From the NCBI RefSeq assembly GCF_918797505.1, contig NC_092798.1, positions 10,925,501 through 10,989,500 on the forward strand: a stretch of DNA of 64,000 bases. The letters run 5' to 3'. Shown piece by piece: positions 1 through 10,300 of this stretch (positions are counted from its first letter, which is position 1; each line of letters starts with the position of its first letter). A program made the translations under genes and the position numbers. The notes beneath the pieces were generated by a model that ran no database searches, was not told the DNA's origin, and saw only the letters and a program-made list of their open reading frames with translations. The DNA is from Bemisia tabaci. Lineage: Eukaryota; Arthropoda; Insecta; Hemiptera; Aleyrodidae.

Positions 1-229
1 TTGTAAGTGCTTTGTGGTCCATGTAACGGTACTTTCGGTTCTGGTAACCGTACTTTTGGTGCATGCAATCGAGTTGTTTCTAAAGCTCAGCTCATGCGCA
101 ACTGAACCATTTTTGAAGTTCAGTTACATGAAGTGAAGTACGGTTACATGAACTGAAAAGCGCGATTCCTCGACCGTTACAGTGTAATCGCTAAAATATA
201 GTACTATCCCTTCACTTTTAACTATGGAC

Positions 230-470
230 CGTATTCGATACTGGTTCGATGTATCGTTGGGTTCAAAACAATAGAACGAGTCTTCAAACAAAAATTTTAG
301 GATTTAAGTTGAGAAGCTGAAAATAAGATCCTAACAATTTCACTTTCCATTAGCATTAGGTACTCAAAAAAATAAAAAATCTATATACTAAAAACCCGTT
401 CTCTCGGATTTCTAAATCGACTTTGAAGGCTATGTTTACATGTTGAACCAATCGATATCGATACAATCTC
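230..470 (-). repeat. Copy of a dispersed ~280-bp repeat (partner at 28455-28733)
   Basis: Read on the minus strand this stretch matches 28455-28733 over most of its length. It shares the GTATTCGATA start, the region coding 'GTTCAAA..CAATAGAAC', and the ATCGATATCGATACAA end. The 28-kb copy has inverted ends, so this is probably the same MITE in a more decayed state. No coding signal is seen in 1-525 otherwise. Confidence 0.6.
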
Positions 471-474
471 ACTT

Positions 475-530
475 TGTCTCAACTCAACTTAATCTCAACT
501 TAATCTCAAACTTAATCTCAACTTAATCTA
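475..530. repeat. Short tandem repeat of TCTCAACTTAA
   Basis: Four or five imperfect copies of an 11-bp unit (ACTTAATCTCA) run directly into the mitochondrial-like segment that follows. Confidence 0.7.
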
Positions 531-558
531 TTTAATAATTGTTAATAAGTTTGTTAAT

Positions 559-783
559 AGACGAACCAAATTTTCCACTTTTGAGTGTGGAATGGATTTA
601 ATAACTTCTTTGCGACTCCCCTTTTCATTACACTTTTATTTTGTGTCAATTATTTTTCTTATCTTTGATGTTGAATTAATAATGATTCTCCCATTTGTGT
701 TTTGTTTTAAACTATTTAATATGATAAATATATTTATAATAATCTATCTACTAATATTGTTTATCATTCCCTACGAATACGAT
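559..783 (+). pseudogene. nad3: NUMT: nuclear fragment of mitochondrial NADH dehydrogenase subunit 3
   Basis: The frame ending at a TGA at 802-804 reads FSTFECGMD, then SLRLPFSLHFYFVSIIFLIF and DVELIMILPF. This is the hallmark block of ND3 (FECGFDP, RLPFS, FLIFDVE, LLP), a subunit of the proton-pumping membrane arm of respiratory complex I. The usual FDP after ECG is MDL here. A second hydrophobic stretch follows, then PYEYD, about where ND3 normally ends in YEW. The N-terminal membrane helix is weak or missing and the flanks are nuclear repeats. No mitochondrial tRNA or neighbouring gene is visible. The frame is open under the standard code with no stop, which suggests a fairly recent transfer. 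It is unlikely to be expressed. A contig misassembly is the main alternative. Confidence 0.85.
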
Positions 784-804
784 CCATTTTCCGTCTCGCA
801 ATGA

Positions 805-1559
805 TAATATCCCTCTCAACGTGGACAGGCGCAAATATGCAACATTATTCACACCTGTCCGGATGTCGGTCGAGTCCTCAGCGATGAATAATGAATTAGC
901 ATAACACAGCGTATGTGTATCGTTCACTTAATAGGATCGTCAGATTGATGTAGATACTTGGTCTCGGAAAGATTTGCATAGACGAACTCGGGTGTCCGGG
1001 AACCTGCTAACGGCGCACAGTGGGAACTTAATTTAGGAGAGGTCAAACATGATTCAGAAACTTTAAACGCTTACATCTTTCTTAATACGGACCAAAGACA
1101 TAAAGACGGAGGGCTAAAAGCAAAAAATGAAGCTTCTTTTCAACCACCTCTACTATTGGCTAGAGGATTGGCGGCGAAATCGGGACAAGTTTGAATTCAA
1201 ATATAGGGCGGGAACTGAATAAAATAATTGCGGAAACAAAGTATTTTAGGTTGATTTTTGCCCAAATTCAGGTACAAACTCATTTTTTTTTAACTCTAGG
1301 TTAGTTTCCGTCCGTCGTCGACCGATTAATTTCATTTGGGAGTAACGTTGATCTAGAACTGTAACGGCCTGTTTGAACCTGCAGAACCACCATGAGCAGA
1401 AGAAAAACTAACTTTATCTGAGATTACTGCCTGTTACCGAGCAAAAGTAGGTGTATTATGTTAGGACGCAGACCGAACTTTCTTAGTATATTCGTTTTAG
1501 GAATTTAAAATACGTTTCGAAGAAGAAATATGCAAAAATCAAGAGGACAAGTTCAAATC
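805..1559. other. No recognisable gene
   Basis: I see no open frame of note, no P450-like exon and no clear repeat structure between the NUMT and the foldback element. Confidence 0.5.
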
Positions 1560-3491
1560 AAAGAGGTGTGTGAAAAAACGGCCAAAAATGCCTCAAGGCA
1601 TTTTCGAATTTTGATCACTTGGGGTGATACAGTAGCTTTCAAGACACCCAAAACCGGTCGCCGTTTTGCTTAGAAGCGCCGGGTTGCGACGTTGCCATTT
1701 TTTAAAGTGGAAACCTTTAAAAATTCATATCTCCGCCGCATCTCAACCGATTTCAATGAACTTTTTTTTAAAATGTTCCTCTTAAATAGAGCTTTCTAGT
1801 AATGTATAGTTTCTTGGGGTTTACTTGGCTTTAAGTGGCACTTACGCGGTTTTAGCAGTTTTTGATAGACACAAAAATTTAGTTTTTATTTTGCCACGAT
1901 CGTGGAATCGACGGAATCTAAACAAAAACCAGTCTACATGAAAGTTCAGATTCTCACCTTTCTAACGAGCACAAGATCATCCCGGGGAAACGTTTAGTTC
2001 CCGAGATATGACCGCTCAAAGTTGGTCACATGCGCTTTTGCGCAATGTGAATGCGTGTTATCACTGAGTCATTCGCGAACTAGGGGTCCCTTACGTTCAA
2101 TTTACGTTGAAATAATTACACAGAGCAGTAAGGTGTACAACACGAGCCGTATTTTCACCTTCGGCTGCCGATGTGCGACGTTGCCATTTTTTGAAGTGAA
2201 AACTCTTAAAGATGCATAATTCCGCTGCATTTTAACCGATTTCAATGAACTTTTTTTTAAAATGTTCCTCTTAAATAGAGCTATCTAATGGCATTTAGGT
2301 TTCTGGATTTTATTTACCTTAGGGAGGCACTTAGGTCGTTTATATGGTTCTTTGCAGAGATTTTTCATACAAAAAATAGTGTTGCTAATTATATTTTTTT
2401 TTCTCGGCGGATTGTGGGAGGGTTTAAAATGGCAAAATTTAAAAGAAAGAACTTTTAAAAAAAGGGATTCTTTTAAGCACTATTCTTACGTGTACAAATA
2501 TTGAAAGCGACGCTCTCATTGTACAGGAGAAGGTGGTGTTGCTAATTTACCAAGATTTTCACATTATACTTTAAGCGATGGTGATCTTCCGATCTAGTTT
2601 GAATGTTTAAAAAAATCGGGGGAAATACCTACAGACCCCCTCCTGAAAAAAAAGAAAAAAAAATAGCAACACTATTTTTTGTAGGAAAAATCTCTGCAAA
2701 GAACCATATAAACGACCTAAGTGCCTCCCTAAGGTAAATAAAATCCAGAAACCTAAATGCCATTAGATAGCTCTATTTAAGAGGAACATTTTAAAAAAAA
2801 GTTCATTGAAATCGGTTAAAATGCAGCGGAATTATGCATCTTTAAGAGTTTTCACTTCAAAAAATGGCAACGTCGCACATCGGCAGCCGAAGGTGAAAAT
2901 ACGGCTCGTGTTGTACACCTTACTGCTCTGTGTAATTATTTCAACGTAAATTGAACGTAAGGGACCCCTAGTTCGCGAATGACTCAGTGATAACACGCAT
3001 TCACATTGCGCAAAAGCGCATGTGACCAACTTTGAGCGGTCATATCTCGGGAACTAAACGTTTCCCCGGGATGATCTTGTGCTCGTTAGAAAGGTGAGAA
3101 TCTGAACTTTCATGTAGACTGGTTTTTGTTTAGATTCCGTCGATTCCACGATCGTGGCAAAATAAAAACTAAATTTTTGTGTCTATCAAAAACTGCTAAA
3201 ACCGCGTAAGTGCCACTTAAAGCCAAGTAAACCCCAAGAAACTATACATCACTAGAAAGCTCTATTTAAGAGGAACATTTTAAAAAAAAGTTCATTGAAA
3301 TCGGTTGAGATGCGGCGGAGATATGAATTTTTAAAGGTTTCCACTTTAAAAAATGGCAACGTCGCAACCCGGCGCTTCTAAGCAAAACGGCGACCGGTTT
3401 TGGGTGTCTTGAAAGCTACTGTATCACCCCAAGTGATCAAAATTCGAAAATGCCTTGAGGCATTTTTGGCCGTTTTTTCACACACCTCTTT
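1560..3491. mobile_element. Foldback element with 828-bp arms
   Basis: Left arm 1560-2387 and right arm 2664-3491 are reverse complements with no net length change: paired positions always sum to 5051. Identity is near perfect, with only scattered substitutions. The ends read AAAGAGGTGTG and CACACCTCTTT. A 276-bp unique spacer (2388-2663) separates the arms. Each arm also contains two diverged ~150-bp direct repeats, at 1691-1845 and 2183-2332 on the left. I see no transposase and no obvious target-site duplication. It is best read as a non-autonomous foldback or MITE-like transposon. An assembly-made palindrome is less likely because of the unique spacer and scattered mismatches. Confidence 0.85.
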
Positions 3492-3886
3492 CCGTTTGCC
3501 GCCATGGATTCCCGCGCTCATTTACACACTCACACAAGCGCGCAGCGCCGAACCTAGCTTCACTTTTTCCCCGTGCTTTTAGATACGAGCACTCCGTCTT
3601 TATGTCTTTGATACGGACGCAGAGGTTTGAAGAAGGCTCATTTGATTTTGTCGCAAAATTTCCTCGAGAAACACTCCTTGAAATGTAAATTGTGACAAAA
3701 TATGCATCAAAATTTGCAGCTTTAGTCTAAAATTTAATGTCCGATCACTTTCCATTGATCATTCGAATGTGCGACGGCGCTCTCTGATCCTAGACGGAGG
3801 TGTGTCAATTAGCGTGCCAGCGGCCTCGTACGTACCCGTCAAGTCGTTTTTGGTGACCTTCATCAGTTTAACGAATTCGGAGTTAC

Positions 3887-4030
3887 GTTACGGGCTATAC
3901 ATTTAGACAGACCGTCCGTTCCGGGCTCAGAGGCCGAAAGCTCGGGGTGCTATGCTCGGAACATTAAGCCTCTGAGCCCGTAACTTTCTGCCTCTGAGCC
4001 CGGAACGCGGGTGTCTATACAGCCCGTTAA
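3887..4030. repeat. Small palindromic repeat 20-130 bp upstream of the first visible gene A exon
   Basis: The outer ends GTTACGGGCTATAC and GTCTATACAGCCCGTTAA pair. Inside them TTCCGGGCTCAGAGGC pairs with GCCTCTGAGCCCGGAA. A MITE remnant is likely. Confidence 0.6.
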
Positions 4031-4163
4031 TACAGCTTCCACGGCCGGAATTTTATTTCGGTGCGCTAACAATGAGCCAGTTTTTGATGCGCAACTTAGT
4101 TAAATCTATGTGTAATTATGGCTTAGTTACATTATTCACTCATAAATAATTTTGTGTTGACAG

Positions 4164-4349
4164 GTGCATTATGGCACGAGCGACGGAAACTAATCACGCC
4201 TGCTTTTCACTTCAACGTGCTGAATGCTCTCCACGAAACTCTGGTTCAAAATGCGATCGCCCTCGTCCAAAAGCTCCGGGAACACCCGAAAGAGTCGCCC
4301 CTGAATATATACACGGTGATGCATCTGGTGGCTTTAGATAACATTTGCG
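4164..4349 (+). CDS. Gene A exon 4 (C-helix)
   Basis: Acceptor TTGACAG, donor GTAAGC. Enters with two bases of a split Gly codon and leaves after the first base of Gly/Glu (186 nt). It carries the C-helix WxxxR (WHERR) that contacts a heme propionate. Same length as gene B exon 4. Confidence 0.9.
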
Positions 4350-7300
4350 GTAAGCTTATTCACACCGCTTAAATAGCTGCGTCGGGGTTCAATTCCCAGC
4401 TATATCACGGCAATGCATGAGTGGACACGAACGCGATGGATAAACCCTAAAAGCACTCTATCTATCGCGACGTTCCAAAATTTTCGCACATACCTTATTG
4501 TTTATATTATTTGCATGCAAATTTATTGATCGAGCGTTCACATCTGTAAAGGGTATACGGATGTTGGGTTGGGTCTCATGAAGATCCAAAGGGCCCAAAA
4601 AAGGGGGGGGGCGATCACTATGGATGAGAGGAGATTCTTGCTACTTTTCCACACTTATCATGTGGTACGCTTCGCAATTGAACGGTTTTTGATGGAAAGC
4701 TTTTTCAAAATTCAACGTAAAAAATTTCTGTGCTAACAGAATGAGCAAGTCTAATTGAGGAGCTTGGAGGACAAGGCGCATAAAAGCAGTTTTTGAGAAA
4801 ATTGAGATATTAATGATTTCAACCAAAACTAGTCTTGAAATATTCTTTGGGGAAAATTCGCTTCCAAATTCCAATTTTGAAACATCAAAAAGTCAGTTTG
4901 AACTTTCTTTTCGCCATAAGGATCCATGTTATTTTGAAACTTTCAACACGTATTTCTCGAATATTAAAAACTGCACTTATGCACCTTGTCCTCCAAGACC
5001 CTCAATTATGTAATCTGAGCAATTTTTACGGTAAGGAAATAAAATAAAGTCATATTTTCAGGTTTTTCTTTTACATCATTAAAATGAGACTTTCGCCTTC
5101 TTTTTGGATTTTACACGACTTCCTGGATCCAAAGATAGCTGAACCAATCAGATACTGATCTCCATCCTCTAGTGTTTATACTCTCCTTACCAAGGTTCTC
5201 TTTTATTTGAATCAATTTATAGCAATCATTTTTTTTTTTTTTCTTTTTTTTTTATAAAAAATATCCGAAGATTTACCTCTTTTACAGATTGGCTCTTCAA
5301 ATTGACATCAGCGTTTTTATAGTTCAACCATGCCAGTGCGCAACGCGTCATTGTAGTGTACCTAATTGATTCGTACTGGCTTAAGCAATGTAAATTGATA
5401 AAGATTGAAAGCGTCATAAAGACATTCAAATACAAAACATATGAAAACAAAGAAAAGAAGGATATGAAAATCAAGTTTGGTATAGCCCACGTCAGGAAGC
5501 ACAAAGCCATTAACTATAACTCGATCCCTGCTCACGAATTGCGACGTGTAGGCTTATTTATAATTTTCGAATTTAATTTCCTTTCAGAATCAGCAATGGG
5601 AATTAAAATCGATGCACTGAATAATCCGAAACTTGACTACATTCAAGCAGTTGAGGAGTAAGTATTTAAAGATTAAGTGAATAATAACGTTTAATTGAAA
5701 AGGTCGGGATAGGACCATGCACTGCGCATCGGGTCCAGCCAGTAGAGTGATTTTACAGTGGCTGATTCACTCAATTCAAACCAAATGCACGCACTTTGAA
5801 ATAATAATCACTAGAAGTACTTGCACGAAAATTTTAAAATATGCAATTCCTGAGGACCTTTGTTTCCTCCCAAGATGGTTTTTTCAACCCCCTGCCCCCC
5901 CCCCCCCCCCTGAAAATGAAACAAAGTCGGAAAAACTCATATTTTCACGTTGTTCATCGAATTATGGATCAAAGAAACTTGAATAGAAATGAAAAGCTGA
6001 TTGCAATTTAAAGTTTGACATTTTATTGCGGGGCAGGAGTTGTAAATAAATCATCAAGACACAAAATCTCGAATAGATAAGAATATTGATGCTTGGAAAA
6101 TGTCATCTGATCTACTTCGAAAATTGAAGGCGAAATAAAAACAAGCGCAAACTCCACACTTTCTTCTTGTCAATATCCCTTTCTACTCTGTGATTAACAA
6201 TCAAAAGATACTAAGTAACAAAATGGACCTTACAAACGTGGTAGACACATACATACAAGAGGAGTCAAATATTTATGGAAGGAGAATAGTTTTGAATTTA
6301 TGAAAAGTAGAGTTGAAAAAGTCACGGGAGAAGTTTGAGTAGAGGGAAAAGTTCTGAGGGTAAAAATATTATGTGGAATTTTATCATGTCTATTCTTTTC
6401 CTTGGCGCCTAAATTACAAGTTTTTGATCCCGTTTCCTTTGGGTTTCTTATTGAGCAGTGCGGCACACGCGATTGCCATCAGAATAGGGAAACCCTGGTT
6501 TTGGAACGGCTTATTCTATCTCACTTCGACGGGTCGGACATTAACCAGCAGCTTGAAGAAAATCTTCGAGCTCGCAAAGAAGGTGAGCACTTTTTTCTTT
6601 ATAACGAGAACACAAAATATAACCTTTAAAAATAATCACATCGGTTAATTTCGATCAAATTGTGACATGTAACATCACAATGAAACTTTCTGAACAGGGT
6701 GTACCAAAAGTCCGTCCCACCCCGGCTAATTTTTGAACGAATTGAGCTAGGGTAATGAAACTTTGGGAATGTTCCTATCTCAAAGGGGACCATCTTTTGG
6801 GGGGGTTAAAATTTTGGTCCCCCCTCAGGGGGGGCGCGCGGGGCCCCCAACTTTTTTTTTTCAAATAGCAACCCCTATCTTGTGATACATCATTCGAAAG
6901 AGCATAAAAAACTAAGAATTTTGGCGCAAACCGCAGATCAATATCTCAATTTTTGACCGAGTTATGATAAGTCAAAGGTCAAATTTGACCTATTTTCAAA
7001 AAATCATAACTCCGGTTCAAATTATCGTAAAGAAAAGAATAAAACGGGAAAATTTACCAAATTGTGTCCGCTTTTAAGTAAAAATTGCAGAAATCACTTC
7101 GCTGTAATTTTAAGGGGGGACTTGGACCCCCAAATACGTCAATTCAAAGGTCATTCAATTTTCCCGCGAAAAAAGGCAATTTCCCCTAGATTTGCCTCCA
7201 CATTATCTCAGTAAGGTCAAAATTAGTTCAACATTACGTTGGCAAGTCCCCAAATTTCGGGAAAAGTTTAAAAAAAACGAAATTTAAGGTGATAAAATTA

Positions 7301-10300
7301 TATTTGACCGTTTAAATTTCGTTTTTTTTAACTTTTCCCGAAATTTGGGGACTTGCCAACGTAATGTTGAACTAATTTTGACCTTACTGAGATAATGTGG
7401 AGGCAAATCTAGGAGAAATTGCCTTTTTTCGCGGGAAAATTGAATGACCTTTGAATTGACGTATTTGGGGGTCCAAGCCCCCCCTTAAAATTACAGCGAA
7501 GTGATTTCTGCAATTTTTACTTAAAAGCGGACACAATTTGGTAAATTTTCCCGTTTTATTTTTTTCTTTACGATAATTTGAACCGGAGTTATGATTTTTT
7601 GAAAATAGGTCAAATTTGACCTTTGACCTATCATAACTCGGTCAAAAATTAAGATATTGATCTGCGGTTTGCGCCAAAATTCTTAGTTTTTTATGCTCTT
7701 TCGAATGATGTATCACAAGATAGGGGTTGCTATTTGAAAAAAAAAAGTTGGGGGCCCCGCGCGCCCCCCCTGAGGGGGGACCAAAATTTTGACCCCCCCA
7801 AAAGATGGTCCCCTTTGAGATAGGAACATTCCCAAAGTTTCATTACCCTAGCTCAATTCGTTCAAAAGTTAGCAGGGGTGGGACGGACTTTTGGTACACC
7901 CTGTATTATAGGTATGGGTTAAATTTATGAAATGGATTCGGAAAATGGAAATTACATATACAATAAAAAAATGACAGAATAATGGATACGATGAACAATC
8001 GAATAATTTCCTTGACTTTCTTCTCTTTATTTTGACTTATTAAAGAATGCATCCGGAGAAAAGGTAAACTAACGTTTTAAAATTCAAAAAATCTGAACTT
8101 TTCCTCCTGAATTTATATTAAAAGATTTCTATAATATGTATCTTTGGTATTCTGTACTCCTAAAAACAGATCGAATGAAATGTTGGTGTTACTTTTTCAG
8201 GCGATCTTGAATAGCAAAAACAAAAAAACTGCCACGACTGAAGAACAAAGAGCAGGCGAGGATGACGGAATCAAAGGTAATGCACATCTCAACATTTATT
8301 GAATCAAATTATACATAAATATCAGCATATTACTTTTTGATACGGAAGTTCAGTTAATTGTATTAATCGTGCACTTAAACAGGGCCGGATTTACCTACTT
8401 TGCGCCCATGGGCCGCTTGTATTTTGCCGTCCCCTTCTCATTCCTTTTGAAACATCAATAAAAACCATCAAGTAAACGTGCCGGTGGGGGAGGGGTGCAT
8501 CAGGGGCGTTTACTCGTGTTGGACACATTTTTTGAGAAAGCCTTGTCAACACTATCAGCAAAAGTTCATGGAACTTTGCGCGAAAGTTAAGTTCCGTAAA
8601 CCCATCTTTGTGTGGTCAAAGCCTTCCATTTATCAGAAATGGACGAAAAAATTATGAAAGAACAAACATAAATGTGGTTTAATGATTTAAACTTCCACCA
8701 CTGCGCCGCGCAGACCACACTGTGTTCGGCGCAATGCGTGAAGTATTCCTACAGTGTTGTAGGCGCTGTGCGTTTCACGCCGACCGCTGCTAAAAGCAGT
8801 GTGTTTGACGCAATGCGTGAAGTATTCACGCAGGCTTGTAGGCGCTATGCGATTCACGCTGACCGCAGTGACCGCACTGTGTTTGATGCAATGCGGGAAG
8901 TATTCGTGCAGTCTTGTAGGCGCTAATATGTGTTACACGCTGACCGCCGCGCCGCGCCGAGGGCTTCTGCTTTTCTTCTCAAGTCCTCGTCATCATTTCT
9001 TTCTAAGCCGCGCCGTTCCAGGCCAAGTTGCGTGTTTGGTTTCTCTCTTCACTCGACTAATTAAAGGTGCTGTCTCTTGTATTACTGAAAGACGACAAAA
9101 TTAGAAATTACCATACTCTCAGGAAATGAGAGATTTTGTCGCCTTTTCTTGTTTGTATTTTTTTTTTTCTAAATCCGATTTTTTTATACCTACATTTAAA
9201 AAAATTGCAAAATTTGCCGCCCCCTAGATTTGACCCATGTGGCCACCCCCTAAATCCGGCCCTGCACTTAAATTCTTGGCTCTTCGTTTGTAAAGACGTT
9301 AAAAAATTTTGATGTGACAATGAGCCTAATTTCCGCGCTTATTCGTTCGTTCGACTTTTCGTTCTCTCCATCAGCAGATTTTAAGTGCTTAATCCTTTAT
9401 TAATTCACTGTGGAGTAGAAGTCATGGAGGAAATAGTCCGGACATAGTTAGGAAGGAAATAGACTTAGCCACATTTTGGAAAATAAGTAAAAGGCAATTT
9501 TGAGCTCAACTTGTACAACTTTTCCTCGTGAGAAATCGAAAAAAAGGAGAAAGAAAAATGTTAAACATGTAGTAAAATATGATAAAGTCAGACAAAAGGG
9601 TCCTTTGGGAGAAAAACAGAATATAAATAAAACAGGTTCTCTTTTAAGTAAAGAGAACCTGTTTCATTTATATTCTGTTTTTAATCAATCTCGTTTCGTT
9701 TAACTCTTTGCGGCTTCTAATACGTATTTTACCCCGAGGACGGTTACATAAACAATAATGTCTCAATTCTTTAAATGCATACCTTTTTCACATATTTTTT
9801 GTCATATTTGATATCCTAATTCTAGAATACAGAAATGCATATGTATTTATCCGGACATGTTTCAGTGAAGAGAAGACTGGCTTTTTTGGATCTTTTAACG
9901 GAGGCTCACGATTCTGGGACGAAGCCCTTGTCAGATGAGGGCCTTAGAGATGAAGTCAACACATTTATTTTTGCCGTAAGAGGAAAACATCCTTAGACCT
10001 CCCATTAACATTCCTCCCTAATGTAAGAACTTGTTAAAAGTCTTACAGTCTAATGATTACATTGCCTATGTATTGGGTAACATGCACCACTGTGGTCGGA
10101 GTGAGAAATCAAGGATCACAAAACATATTTTCTCGTTAAAATTTTACGTACAAAAGGATGGATGCTATGAGAATTTTCAAATTTTACTCATAAATATACA
10201 GATAAATGGGTGATTGATGTACTCTTAAATTAAGATGTTTCAAAACCTTAATAAAAGACACTGAACACTAAACTCTCGAGAAAAAAAAATTAAATTAAAA

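Noticed and set aside
2022..3029. Two identical 65-residue open frames facing each other
   Set aside because: They are mirror images produced by the foldback arms; no family signal.
4380..4402. Perfect pol III box B (GGTTCAATTCC)
   Set aside because: No box A or cloverleaf at the right distance; likely chance or a decayed SINE.
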